Part shown: positions 1-9,311 of the stretch, piece after piece
Layout of the letters: each line of letters opens with the position of its first letter
Numbering within the stretch: position 1 is the first letter of the stretch
From: DASVDK01 sp036381125 [NCBI: Thermodesulfobacteriota bacterium]
GTDB taxonomy: Bacteria; DASVDK01
NCBI GenBank assembly: GCA_036381125.1
Contig: DASVDK010000171.1
Coordinates: 1 to 56,686, forward strand
Reading direction: 5' to 3'
Length of the DNA: 56,686 nucleotides
Made by a program: the position numbers and the translations under genes
Notes under the pieces: generated by a model
Told to the model about the DNA's origin: nothing
Databases searched by the model: none
What the model saw: only the letters and a program-made list of their open reading frames with translations

Positions 1-3000
1 GCCGACGGCAACCCGGTGCAGAAGATCCAGATGGCCACCCTGGAGATCTTCTCCCTCGGCGGCGCCACCATGGACAACGAGTGGAACCACATCCACCAGA
101 AGCTCCTGCGCGGCCTCGGCGTGGTGGCGATCGAGAACCAGGCCCGGATCTGACACAGCTCCAGCGTCCCCGGTCTGGGGGTGCGGCTCGGTCGCGGCGC
201 GGCGACGATGTACCCGGGGAGCCTCGCGGCCTCGGACTGCATCGTCTTCGAGGGGTCGAACATGGCGGAGTGCCACCCGGTGGCATTCCGCTGGGTCATG
301 GAGGGGAAGCGAAAGGGGGCGACGCTCATCCACGTCGATCCCCGCTTCACGCGGACGAGCGCGCTCTGCGACGTCTACGCGCCGATCCGCTCCGGGTCGG
401 ACGTCGCCTTCCTCGGCGGCCTGATCAACTACGTCATCAACTCGAAGCGGTGGAACGAGGAGCCGTTCTTCCGCGAGTTCGTCGTCAACTACACCAACGC
501 GGCGACGATCATCAGCGACGCCTTCAAGGACGCCGAGGACCTGAACGGCGTCTTCTCGGGCCTGGAGCCGTACGCGGGCGACCCGATCAACGGCTTCATC
601 GGCCAGTACAACAGCGAGAGCTGGCAGTACGCGCGCACGCAGATCGGCGATCAGGGCCGCGTCGCCGCCACCGCGCAGTCGGGCGAGCAGCCGGTCCCGT
701 CCGGTCAGGCGGGGCAGCCCGCCGACGCCCCGGATACGGCCCAGGCGACGCCGACCGGCGGCCCGCCGACCCAGACCGGCCAGTCGGGCCAGGCCGGCCA
801 GGCCCAGGGCGGGCCCGCCGCCGAGGGCGGCGGCACCGCCGGCCGCGCCGCGGCCACGGCCAGGAGCGGCGAGCAGCCGGTGCAGTCCGGCGCCCAGCAG
901 GCCGGACAGGCCGAGCAGGTCCCGGACGGCCCGCCGTACGACGCGCTCGTCCGCTCGCTCCGGAAGCCGGAACCGCGGACCGACCCGACGCTCCGGGACC
1001 CGCACACCGCCTTCCAGATCCTGAAGCGACACTTCGCCCGCTACACGCCCGAGATGGTCGAGCGAGTGACCGGCTGCCCCAGGGAGACGTTCATCAAGGT
1101 GGCCGAGACGCTGCTCGACAACTCGGGGCCCGACAAGACGTCCTCCTTCTGCTACGCGGTCGCCTGGACCCAGCACACGAACGGGCCGCAGACGATCAGC
1201 TGCGCGGCGCTGCTGCAGCTCCTGCTCGGCAACATGGGCCGGCCGGGCGGCGGCGTGATGGCGCTGCGCGGGCACGCGACCATCCAGGGCTCGACCGACG
1301 TGCCGACGCTGTACCACAGCATCCACGGCTACATGTCGCACCCGTCGGTCCTCAAGAAGCACGACACGCTCAAGGACTACCTCCTCACCGAGACGCTCCC
1401 CACGAGCTACTGGGCGAACGAGCCGAAGTTCATGGTGAGCTACCTCAAGTCGATGTACGGCGCGGCCGCGACGCCGGAGAACGACTTCGGCTACGGATGG
1501 CACCCGAGGATCACCGGCGACCACTCCCACTTCCCGATGTTCATCCTCATGGACCAGGGCAAGGTCCGCGGCGCGTTCATGATCGGACAGAACCCCGCCA
1601 CGTCGATCAACGCGCGCCTCGAGCGCCGGGCCCTCGGCAAGCTCGAGTGGCTCGTCGTGAAGGACAACTTCGAGACCGAGACGGCCGCGTTCTGGTACCG
1701 GTCGCCCGAGGTCCAGCGGGGGGAGGTCAAGCCGGAGGACATCAAGACGGAGGTGTTCTTCCTCCCCTCGGCCCAGGTCGCCGAGACGGAGGGCAGCTTC
1801 ACCAACACCCAGCGCCTCCTCCAGTGGCACGAGAAGGCCGCCAACCCGCCCGGCGACTGCCGATCCGACGCGTGGTTCACGTACCAGCTCGGCAAGCGCC
1901 TGAAGGCCATGTACGCCTCGAGCACCGAGCCGCGCGACGAGGGCTTCAAGGCGCTCGGGTGGGACTACGACATGGACGCCGGCACCCCCGGCGAGCACGT
2001 CGAGGGCGAGCCGGACGTCCACAAGATCCTCAAGGAGATCAACGGCTACGAGACCGCCACCGGCAACCACCTCAAGAGCTTCGGTGACCTGAAGGACGAC
2101 GGCTCGACCACCTGCGCGTCGTGGATCTACTCCGGCGTCTACCCGGCGCCGGGCCAGAACCGGGCGGCGAGCCGCAAGTCGCTGCCGCCGGGCACGCCGG
2201 AGCGGCCCGACCTCGAGTGGGGTTTCGCCTGGCCGGCCAACCGGCGCGTCATGTACAACCGCGCCTCGGCGCGACCCGACGGGAAGCCGTGGAGCGAGCG
2301 CAAGAAGTACATCTGGTGGGACGGGCAGAAGTGGACCGGCTACGACGTGCCGGACTTCCCGACCAACAAGCCCCCCGACGCGAAGGCCAAGCCCGGCGCC
2401 ATCGGCCTCGACGCCCACTCGGGCACGGACCCGTTCATCATGAAGGCCGACGGCAAGGGGTGGATCTTCGCCCCGACGGGGCTCGTGGACGGGCCGCTGC
2501 CGGCCCACTACGAGCCGGCCGAGTCGCCGGTGCAGAACCCGATCTACAAGCAACAGACGAGCCCGGTCTACAAGCGCTGGGCGATCGCCGACAACAACGA
2601 GCTCGCGAAGGTCGGCGACCCGAACTTCCCCATCGTCATCACGACCTACCGCCTCACGGAGCACCACCTCTCGGGCGCCATGAGCCGGTGGAACCCGTGG
2701 CTGGCCGAGCTGCAGCCGGAGCTCTTCATCGAGATGAGCCCCGAGCTGGCGGCCGAGAAGGGCATCGCCAACCTCGACTGGGTGCGCATCACCTCGCCGC
2801 GCGCCTCGGTCCGTGCGAAGGCGCTCGTGACGCGCCGCATGCGGCCCTTCACGATCGACGGCAAGCGGGTCCACCAGGTCGGCATGCCCTGGCACTGGGG
2901 CTTCCAGGGGGTCGTCACCGGCGACGTCACCAACGAGCTCACGGCCCTCGTCGGTGACCCGAACGTGTCGATCCACGAGGGCAAGGCCTTCGTCTGCAAC

Positions 3001-3030
3001 GTCGAGAAGGACACCGGAGGGACGGTATGA
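1..3030 (+). CDS. fdnG: Formate dehydrogenase alpha subunit, selenocysteine type (5' truncated by window edge)
   Basis: Catalytic subunit of a membrane-bound formate dehydrogenase of the FDH-N/FDH-O family; it oxidises formate at a Mo/W-pterin centre and passes electrons to the iron-sulfur beta subunit. The frame is already open at base 1, so the Tat signal and first Fe-S cluster lie upstream. An in-frame TGA at 151-153 sits in NQARI-U-H, matching NQARV-U-H around the catalytic Sec of E. coli FdnG. Family landmarks follow in order: HPVAFRW, DPRFTRT, WTQHTNG, GNMGRPGGG, RLTEHHLSG and the C-terminal PWHWGFQG. Visible codons about 222-310 form an Ala/Gly/Gln/Pro-rich insertion absent from E. coli FdnG. 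The gene leads an operon with the beta and NrfD-type subunits. The product is certain; whether FdnG or FdoG is the better name is not. Confidence 0.95.
151..188 (+). promoter_or_regulatory. Bacterial SECIS element for the fdnG TGA (Sec) codon
   Basis: The hairpin lies inside the coding sequence directly after the TGA at 151-153. CCCC (168-171) and GGGG (177-180) enclose the loop GGTCT (172-176), with further pairing below (GCG 164-166 with the bases from 182). The loop starts 18 nt after the TGA. A GGUCU loop is the same as in E. coli fdhF and is the SelB-binding signature. Confidence 0.9.
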
Positions 3031-3149
3031 ACACGGCGCGCCACCGGTCGCGGGGTCCGGGGCGAAGCTCCGGAGGAGCGAAGGCCGGGCTCGCCCCGGC
3101 CGGAGCGGAAGCCGGCGCGCGCGCCGCCGACGAAGGAGGCGGCTGCTGA
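3027..3149 (+). CDS. Possible 40-aa coupled small ORF between fdnG and fdnH
   Basis: An ATG at 3027 overlaps the fdnG stop as ATGA and lies 6 nt after a strong Shine-Dalgarno (GGAGG, 3016-3020). The reading frame runs 40 codons and its TGA (3147-3149) overlaps the ATG of fdnH. Ribosomes leaving fdnG could therefore translate it and be handed to fdnH. The peptide is rich in Arg, Gly and Ala and has no recognisable domain. The interval also contains a GGCCGGG/CCCGGCC hairpin (3083-3101). It may be a real coupling peptide, or the relic of an insertion that displaced the original fdnH start. No homologue is recognised. Confidence 0.35.
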   Translation: MNTARHRSRGPGRSSGGAKAGLAPAGAEAGARAADEGGGC

Positions 3150-3970
3150 TGGCCGAACCGATGGGGTTCTTCACCGACTCGACGGTCTGCATCGGGTGCA
3201 AGGCGTGCGAGGTCGCGTGCAAGGAGTGGAACCAGCTCCCGGCGACCAACGGGGGCCAGAACACGCTCTCGGGCGACAGCTACGACAACACCCGCCAGCT
3301 CGACGGCATCCACTGGCGGCACGTCCGGTTCATCGAGCAGTTCAACGAGGACCGCTCGCAGGGCCGCTGGCTCATGAACTCGGACGTCTGCAAGCACTGC
3401 GTGCAGGCGGGCTGCCTGGAGGTGTGCCCGACCGGGGCGATCATCCGGACCGAGTTCGACACGGTCGTCATCCAGTCGGACGTCTGCAACGGCTGCCGCG
3501 ACTGCATCCCGGCCTGCCCGTTCGGCGTGATCGGGATGAACCCGGTGTCGAACACCGCGCAGAAGTGCACGCTCTGCTACGACCGGCTGAAGGTCGGGCT
3601 CGAGCCGGCGTGCGCCAAGGCCTGCCCGACCGACTCGATCAACTTCGGCACGATCGCCGACCTCCGCCAGATGGCACAGGACCGGGTGCGGAAGCTCCGC
3701 GCCGAAGGGGAGTCGCGCGCCTACCTCTACGGGGCGGACCCCGGGATGCTCGGCGGGCTCAACGCCTTCTTCCTGCTCGTGGACCGGCCCGAGGTCTACG
3801 GCCTGCCGGCCAACCCGCAACTGCCGTCGCGCAACCTCGGGCCGAACGCGGTCGGCGCGACCGCCGCCGCCGTCCTGGCCGGCATCGTTGGCTACTTCAC
3901 GCTCGGCCGCGACAGGCCGGAGGACCGGACCCGAGAGGACCGGACCGGAGAGGAGGTGCGGCGTGCCTGA
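3149..3970 (+). CDS. fdnH: Formate dehydrogenase beta subunit (four [4Fe-4S] ferredoxin-like)
   Basis: Electron-transfer subunit linking the alpha subunit to the membrane partner. The chosen ATG follows a strong RBS (GAAGGAGGC, 3132-3140) and opens with MAEPMGFFTD, giving 273 aa. Four cysteine clusters are visible: CIGCKACEVACK near residue 14, CKHCVQAGCLEVCP, CNGCRDCIPACP, and CTLCYDRL with CAKACP. The C-terminus carries one hydrophobic segment (AVGATAAAVLAGIVGYF), the usual membrane anchor of FDH-N beta subunits, then a charged Arg/Glu tail. The gene's 3' end overlaps the next start by 8 nt. Confidence 0.93.
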   Translation: MAEPMGFFTDSTVCIGCKACEVACKEWNQLPATNGGQNTLSGDSYDNTRQLDGIHWRHVRFIEQFNEDRSQGRWLMNSDVCKHCVQAGCLEVCPTGAIIRTEFDTVVIQSDVCNGCRDCIPACPFGVIGMNPVSNTAQKCTLCYDRLKVGLEPACAKACPTDSINFGTIADLRQMAQDRVRKLRAEGESRAYLYGADPGMLGGLNAFFLLVDRPEVYGLPANPQLPSRNLGPNAVGATAAAVLAGIVGYFTLGRDRPEDRTREDRTGEEVRRA

Positions 3971-4877
3971 GGCCATTCCGAGCACGTTCTTCACCCGCCC
4001 ACCCGAGTGGTCCTGGCTCATCGTCTGGTACTTCTTCCTCGGCGGGCTGGCCGGGGGCGCGGCCTTCATCGCGGCCATCCTCGAGCTGATCGGCCGCCCG
4101 GGCGACCGCCCCCTCATCCGGGTGGCGTACTACATCGCCTTCCCGGCCATGGTCATCAGCACGCTCCTGCTCATCGCCGACCTCGGACGGCCCGAGCGCT
4201 TCTGGCACATGATCGTCCAGTCGGAGACCGCCAGGCCGGCGTTCAAGTCCTGGTCGCCGATCTCGTTCGGCGCGTGGCTCGTGGGTCTCTTCACGATCTT
4301 CACGTTCATCGGCTTCGTCCGGTCCTTCGTCGAGGAGGGCTACCTGCGGTGGGGCTGGCTCGCCGACGCGCTGCGCGACCTCCCCGGGAAGCTCTTCGCC
4401 GTCCTGAGCGGGCTGCTGGGGCTCTGGGTGGCGGGCTATACGGGCGTGCTCCTCGCGGTGACGAACCGGCCGATCTGGGCCGACACGTCGTTCCTGGGGG
4501 CGCTCTTCCTGCTCTCGGGCGCCTCGACGGCCGCCGCCGCGCTGATCCTCGCGGGACACGCCATGCGGCCCGTGCCGGACGCGTCGGTGCATCGCCTCGA
4601 GCGGCTCGACACCGGCGTGATGCTCCTCGAGCTCCTCGCGCTCCTCGCGCTCGTCTTCTCCCTCGGCGTGGTGGCGCGCGTCTGGCTGTCGTGGTGGGGG
4701 GCGCTCCTCGTCGTCGGGGTCGTGCTGGCCGGCATCCTCGTACCGCTCGCCCTGCACGCGAGACGGCGGCGCTTCTGGCCGGCGTCCGTGACCGCCGCCG
4801 TGCTGGTCCTGATCGGCGGCTTCCTCCTGCGAGTCGTGATGGTCCTCTCCTCGGAAGGGATTCCCTATGGCGGCTGA
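3963..4877 (+). CDS. nrfD: NrfD/PsrC-type membrane subunit of formate dehydrogenase
   Basis: Integral membrane, quinone-interacting subunit, 304 aa. The GTG start lies 6 nt after AGGAGG (3951-3956) and overlaps the fdnH stop. The protein has about eight hydrophobic segments (for example IVWYFFLGGLAGGAAFIAAI and ALLVVGVVLAGILVPLAL) and the DLGRPERFW motif typical of NrfD/PsrC. Classical FDH-N uses a di-haem cytochrome b (FdnI) here; this operon uses a haem-free NrfD fold instead, so electrons probably go straight to quinone. Its last 11 nt overlap the lipoprotein gene. Confidence 0.9.
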   Translation: MPEAIPSTFFTRPPEWSWLIVWYFFLGGLAGGAAFIAAILELIGRPGDRPLIRVAYYIAFPAMVISTLLLIADLGRPERFWHMIVQSETARPAFKSWSPISFGAWLVGLFTIFTFIGFVRSFVEEGYLRWGWLADALRDLPGKLFAVLSGLLGLWVAGYTGVLLAVTNRPIWADTSFLGALFLLSGASTAAAALILAGHAMRPVPDASVHRLERLDTGVMLLELLALLALVFSLGVVARVWLSWWGALLVVGVVLAGILVPLALHARRRRFWPASVTAAVLVLIGGFLLRVVMVLSSEGIPYGG

Positions 4878-5118
4878 GCGTCCCGCGGTCCGGGTCGGCC
4901 TGCTGGTTGCCCTCCTCGTGCTCGCGGCGGGGTGCAGCAGCCCCGAGGCGAGCCGGGGCCGCGGCGGCGGGGCCGGCGCCGACCCTCGCAACACCGGCGC
5001 CCTCGTGCAGATGCACGGGGGCTCTCGCCCCTATCAGGGCACGCCCTGCCTCGGCGGCCCGGCGGCCTGCGCCGAGCAGGAGGCCTCCACCGCCATGGCC
5101 CGCTCCGGATCGCAGTGA
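4867..5118 (+). CDS. Small predicted lipoprotein of the formate dehydrogenase operon
   Basis: 83 aa. A hydrophobic signal is followed by lipobox LAAGC, so Cys is the predicted lipidated residue near position 25. The mature part is short, Gly-rich, then contains PYQGTPCLGGPAACAEQE with two cysteines. It overlaps nrfD by 11 nt and its stop overlaps the fdhE start as GTGA, so it is translated as part of the operon. It may help assemble or anchor the complex at the periplasmic face, but no family is recognised and this role is inferred from position. Confidence 0.7.
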   Translation: MAAERPAVRVGLLVALLVLAAGCSSPEASRGRGGGAGADPRNTGALVQMHGGSRPYQGTPCLGGPAACAEQEASTAMARSGSQ

Positions 5119-5963
5119 CCGGCGGCGAGACGGTCGCGCGCCTCGAGCGGCTCGGCCGGCGAGACCCGTCGCTCGCGCCCGTACTCGGTCTCTACGAGAC
5201 CGCGTTGCGGGAGGCCGACGACCGGTCCTGGGACGCCGCGGTCGAGCCGGGGCCGGCCGCGGCCGGCGCGCCGGCGATCGCGCACGCGCGCCTCACCCTC
5301 GACCCGGCCGTGCTGCGCGAGTGGACGGCGCGGCTCGCGGCGGCGACCGACCGCCTCGCCGACGGCGCGGTCGCCGCATCGGCGGCGCGCCTCGACCCGG
5401 CGGCGCTCGTGCTCGCCGCCGTTCGCCTGGACGACGCCGCCCTCGAGTCGCTCGCGCGGGCGGCCGGCGTGCTCCCCGAGACCGTCGCGGTGCTGGCGCA
5501 CCTGGCGGCGCTGCCGCTGCTCGCGGCGGTCGGACGGCGGCTCGGGCCGGCCCCGGCCGGGTGGACGCACGGCGGCTGCCCGGTCTGCGGCGCGTGGCCG
5601 GTGCTGTCCGAGCTGCGCGGCATCGAGAACGAGCGCCACCTGCGTTGCGGCCGCTGCGGGAGCGACTGGGCCGCGCCCTGGCTCTTCTGCCCGTTCTGCG
5701 AGACCACCGACCACCAGCAGCTCGGCTCGCTCGTCCTCGAGGCGGCCGCGGACCGGCGCAAGATCGACGTCTGTCGGTCCTGCCGCGGCTTCCTCAAGGC
5801 GCTGCCGACGCTGAAGCCGCTCGATCCGCGGGCCGTCGTCGTCGAGGACCTGGCCAACGTGGAGCTGGACGTCGCGGCTCTCGAGCGCGGCTTCGAGCGG
5901 CCGTCGACGCCGCCCTGGGCGCCCCTGCCCGTCCGGGCGGCCGGCGCGCGGGCACGGATGTGA
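5115..5963 (+). CDS. fdhE: Formate dehydrogenase accessory protein FdhE
   Basis: Cytoplasmic maturation factor for formate dehydrogenase; in E. coli FdhE is an iron-binding rubredoxin-like protein. 282 aa from a GTG that overlaps the lipoprotein stop. The C-terminal half carries the diagnostic four CxxC pairs: CPVC, CGRC, CPFC and CRSC, with intervening LFCPFCETTDHQQLG. The N-terminal half is Ala-rich and helical. Its place in the fdn operon supports the call. The stop overlaps the next gene's GTG. Confidence 0.92.
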   Translation: MTGGETVARLERLGRRDPSLAPVLGLYETALREADDRSWDAAVEPGPAAAGAPAIAHARLTLDPAVLREWTARLAAATDRLADGAVAASAARLDPAALVLAAVRLDDAALESLARAAGVLPETVAVLAHLAALPLLAAVGRRLGPAPAGWTHGGCPVCGAWPVLSELRGIENERHLRCGRCGSDWAAPWLFCPFCETTDHQQLGSLVLEAAADRRKIDVCRSCRGFLKALPTLKPLDPRAVVVEDLANVELDVAALERGFERPSTPPWAPLPVRAAGARARM

Positions 5964-6325
5964 GCGCCGACGCCGCCCTGCGGCCGGCCGCGGTCTGCCG
6001 CCGCCTCCTCGCGGCCCTCGACGCGGCCGAGGGACGCCGGCGCAGCCGCAAGCGCGACACGACGCCCGACGCGATCGGGCTCGCCATCAAGCGAGCCCTT
6101 CTCGAGGAGATCGTCGCCGCAGATCCCGACCCGGAGGCGCTCGAGGCCTGGCTGCTCGCGCGCTGCACGGCCGAGGCGACCGGCGAAGGAGCCTGGCGCG
6201 CGATGGCGCGCGACGTCCTCGCCGAGTGGCGCCTCGCCGTCGAGTCGCGGGACTTCGGCGAGTGGCTCGCCCGCGGCGCGCCGTCGGACGACGCGGGGGG
6301 TGAGTCGCCTAGAACAGACCGGTGA
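5960..6325 (+). CDS. Unknown 121-aa protein, last gene of the formate dehydrogenase operon
   Basis: Not recognised. The GTG at 5960 overlaps the fdhE stop (ATGTGA), so it is translationally coupled. The protein is predicted mostly helical, with a basic stretch RRRSRKRD followed by acidic and Ala/Leu-rich helices (LLEEIVAADPDPEALEAWLL). It has one Cys and no signal peptide or membrane segment, so it is probably cytoplasmic. Its 3' end overlaps the 3' end of the convergent fhs gene by 17 bp. A role in formate dehydrogenase biogenesis is a guess from position only. Confidence 0.65.
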   Translation: MSADAALRPAAVCRRLLAALDAAEGRRRSRKRDTTPDAIGLAIKRALLEEIVAADPDPEALEAWLLARCTAEATGEGAWRAMARDVLAEWRLAVESRDFGEWLARGAPSDDAGGESPRTDR

Positions 6326-7970
6326 TGCGGCCCGACTCGTCGAGGTCCACCTGCTCGGCGGCCGGTCGCTCGGGGAGGCCCGGCATCGTGAGGATGTCGC
6401 CCGCCAGCGCGACGACGAAGCCGGCGCCGGCGGAGAGCCGGACGTCCCGCACGGTGACGCGGAACCCGGTCGGCCGCCCCCGCCTGGTGGGGTCGTCGGA
6501 CAGCGAGTTCTGCGTCTTGGCGATGCAGATCGGCAGCCGGCCGTAGCCGGCCTCCTCGTACCGGGCGAGCTTCCTCGCGGCGGCCGGCTCGATCGCGACG
6601 CCGTCGGCGCCGTACATGGTCCGCGCCACGGTCTCGATCTTGGCGGCCAGCGGCAGGTCGTCCGGGTAGAGCTGCGCGAAGCGCCGGCCGCCGTCCCCGG
6701 CCGCCTCGACCACCGCGCGGGCGAGCGCCTCGCCCCCCGCGCCCCCCCGCGCCCCGACCTCCGAGCGGACCGCCACGGCGCCCATCGCCTCCACGCCGCG
6801 GATCACCGCCTCCCGCTCGACCTCCGCGTCGGTGACGAAGTCGTTCAGCGCCACGACCGGGGTGAGCCCGAACGCCCGGACGTTCTCCACGTGCTTCTCG
6901 AGGTTCGCGAGCCCGCGCTCGACCGCCGCCACGTCGGTCGCCTTCAGGTCGGCCAGCGTGACGCCGCCGTGCATCTTGAGGGCGCGCACGGTCGCGACCA
7001 CGACCGCTGCCGCGGGCCTCAGGCCCGCGGCGCGGCACTTGATGTCGACGAACTTCTCCGCGCCGAGGTCGCTCGCGAAGCCGGCCTCGGTGACGACGTA
7101 GTCCGCGAGCTTGAGCGCCAGCCGCGTGGCGACGACGCTGTTGCAGCCGTGGGCGATGTTGCCGAACGGGCCGCCGTGGATGAAGGCGGGGGTCCCCTCC
7201 CGGGTCTGGGCCAGGTTCGGCTTGAGGGCGTCGCGCAGGAGGGCGGCCATGGCGCCGGCCGCCCTGAGGTCGCCGGCCGTGACGAACCGTCCCTGGGCGT
7301 CCTCCCCGACGACGATCCGGGCGAGGCGCGCCTTCAGGTCCGCGTAGCTCTGCGCGAGGCAGAGGATGGCCATGACCTCCGAGGCCGCCGTGATGTCGAA
7401 GCCGGCCTCGCGCAGCACGCCGTTGCCCCGGCCGCCCAGGCCGACGACGACGTGCCGGAGCACCCGCTCGTTCATGTCCATCGCGCGGCGCACGGTCACC
7501 CGCCGAGGGTCGAGTGCCGTCGTGCCGTGGTGGAGCGCGTTGTCCACCATCGCGGCGAGGAGGTTGGTCGCCGTGGTGATCGCGTGCAGGTCGCCGGTGA
7601 AGTGGAGGTTGATCTCGTCCATCGGCTCGACCATCGCCCGGCCGCCGCCGGTGGCCCCTCCCTTCACCCCGAAGACCGGCCCGAGCGACGGCTCGCGCAG
7701 GGCGATGGCCGCCTTGTGACCGAGCGCCCGCAGGCCGTCGCCGAGGCCGATGGTCGTGGTCGACTTCCCCTCGCCGGCCGGCGTCGGCGTCATGGCGGTC
7801 ACCAGGACGAGCGTGCCGTCCGGACGGTCCGACAGCCGATCGAGCACGTCGAGCGGGACCTTGGCCTTGTAGTGCCCGTAGGGTTCGAGGTCGTGCGGCT
7901 CGAGGCCGAGCTTTCGCGCGATCGCGGCGATCGGCTCGAGCGCCCCGGTGGACGATGCGCTTCGCGTCAT
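6309..7970 (-). CDS. fhs: Formate-tetrahydrofolate ligase
   Basis: ATP-dependent condensation of formate with tetrahydrofolate to 10-formyl-THF; cytoplasmic C1 metabolism. 553 aa from the ATG at 7970, close to the usual length of about 556; a GTG further upstream (8045) is less likely. Landmarks are TPTPAGEGKSTTTIGL (nucleotide-binding loop, about residues 60-75), EPSLGPVFGVKGGATGGG, FIHGGPFGNIAHGCNS, EAGFASDLGAEKF and, near the C-terminus, GDILTMPGLP. It converges on the fdn operon, so the two ways of handling formate, oxidation and activation, lie face to face. Confidence 0.96.
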   Translation of the reverse strand: MTRSASSTGALEPIAAIARKLGLEPHDLEPYGHYKAKVPLDVLDRLSDRPDGTLVLVTAMTPTPAGEGKSTTTIGLGDGLRALGHKAAIALREPSLGPVFGVKGGATGGGRAMVEPMDEINLHFTGDLHAITTATNLLAAMVDNALHHGTTALDPRRVTVRRAMDMNERVLRHVVVGLGGRGNGVLREAGFDITAASEVMAILCLAQSYADLKARLARIVVGEDAQGRFVTAGDLRAAGAMAALLRDALKPNLAQTREGTPAFIHGGPFGNIAHGCNSVVATRLALKLADYVVTEAGFASDLGAEKFVDIKCRAAGLRPAAAVVVATVRALKMHGGVTLADLKATDVAAVERGLANLEKHVENVRAFGLTPVVALNDFVTDAEVEREAVIRGVEAMGAVAVRSEVGARGGAGGEALARAVVEAAGDGGRRFAQLYPDDLPLAAKIETVARTMYGADGVAIEPAAARKLARYEEAGYGRLPICIAKTQNSLSDDPTRRGRPTGFRVTVRDVRLSAGAGFVVALAGDILTMPGLPERPAAEQVDLDESGRITGLF

Positions 7971-8275
7971 GGTCGGGAGGCCCTCGTCGCGGTCAGGGCG
8001 CCTCGCGTCGAACCGCGGGCCCCGGAGGGACAGCCTAGCCGACACGGACCGGAGCGTCGAGCGCCGGGTTGCCGTCCGGCCGCGGCACCGCCCCCCCGCC
8101 GGGCGGGAGGCGGACCATGCCGTCCCCCCGGGCGTGCCGACGAACCTGGCGCCTGCTCAGCCGGCCCGGATGCCGGACCCCGTCCGGCCGACCCACCGCC
8201 GGTGTGACCCGGCGCATGGACACGGCGCACGGCCCGCCCGTACCCTTGCCCCTTCCTTTACTCAGGGAGGAAGCC

Positions 8276-9292
8276 ATGGGTCGACCACTCCATCCGCGCC
8301 GTGCCGGCGTGCGCGGCGCCGTCCTCCTCGCGGCCGTCGCGCTCCTCGCGACCGGCTGCGTCTCCAAGAAGGCGTTCGTCGCCAAGAGCCAGGAACTCGA
8401 CGCCGCCACCGCGGCGCTCGCGAAGGAGCGCGAGCGGGCCGCGGACCTCGACGCCCAGCTCGCCGCGGCGCGCGGCGAGGTCGCGCGCCTGACGAGCCAG
8501 CTCGCCGAGGTCTCGAGCCAGCGCGAGACCCTCGCTCGCCAGCTCGCCCTGGTGCAGGAGTCGGCCTCCCAGAAGGACGTGAACATCAGGCAGCTCACCA
8601 CCCGCTACGACGGGCTCATCAAGGACCTCGAGCGCCAGAAGAGCGAGCTGTCGGCGCGCGCCTCCGACCTCTCCGGCCGGCTCGCCGAGGCCGAGAGCCA
8701 GCTCGCCTCGCTCACGGCCGAGCGGCAGCGGCTCCAGGTCGACCTCGACGCCATGCGGGCGACGCTCGGGGAGACCCAGGCCCAGCTCGCCGAGCGGGAG
8801 CGCGCGCTGCGCGACACCACCGCAACCTACGACAAGCTCGTCGCCGACCTCAAGGGCGAGATCGCCGAAGGGCAGGTGCAGATCACCCAGCTTCGCGACC
8901 GGCTGACCGTGAACCTGGTCGACAAGATCCTCTTCGACTCCGGCTCGATCGTCATCAAGCCGCGTGGACGCGAGGTGCTGCAGAAGGTGGCCGAGGTCCT
9001 GCGGACGGTGAGCGACAAGCGGATCCAGATCGAGGGGCACACCGACAACGTGCCGATCGCGGCCTCGCTGCAGAGCCGCTTCCCGACGAACTGGGAGCTG
9101 GCCGCCGCCCGCGCCACGGCGGTCGCGCGGTTCCTCCAGGACCAGGGAGGCGTCGATCCCACCCGCCTGGTCGCCACGGGCTACGGCGAGTACCACCCCG
9201 TGGCCTCGAACGACACCCCCGAAGGGCGGGCCCAGAACCGCCGCATCGAGATCGTCCTCGTCCCGCTCACGCTCGAAGCCGCGGTCCAGTAA
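8276..9292 (+). CDS. OmpA-family lipoprotein with coiled coil
   Basis: 338 aa, starting after GGGAGGAAGCC. A signal peptide ends in lipobox LLATGC (Cys near residue 24), so the protein is probably attached to the outer membrane. Residues of about 30-220 form a long Ala/Glu/Gln/Arg heptad-rich coiled coil with repeated LASLTAERQRL-like units. The C-terminal 120 residues are an OmpA peptidoglycan-binding domain (ILFDSGSIVIKPRG, EGHTDNVPI, NWELAAARA, GYGEYHPVASN, NRRIEIV). It probably tethers outer membrane to peptidoglycan. It seems to be a single gene, bounded downstream by a repeat hairpin. Confidence 0.9.
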   Translation: MGRPLHPRRAGVRGAVLLAAVALLATGCVSKKAFVAKSQELDAATAALAKERERAADLDAQLAAARGEVARLTSQLAEVSSQRETLARQLALVQESASQKDVNIRQLTTRYDGLIKDLERQKSELSARASDLSGRLAEAESQLASLTAERQRLQVDLDAMRATLGETQAQLAERERALRDTTATYDKLVADLKGEIAEGQVQITQLRDRLTVNLVDKILFDSGSIVIKPRGREVLQKVAEVLRTVSDKRIQIEGHTDNVPIAASLQSRFPTNWELAAARATAVARFLQDQGGVDPTRLVATGYGEYHPVASNDTPEGRAQNRRIEIVLVPLTLEAAVQ

Positions 9293-9311
9293 CCCCCCGA
9301 CCCGCGCGCCC

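Noticed and set aside
4007-6325. 772-aa plus-strand frame across nrfD, lipoprotein and fdhE
   Set aside because: Only its last 121 codons (5960-6325) behave like a gene; the rest is Arg/Ala/Pro-rich shadow of three recognised genes in other frames.
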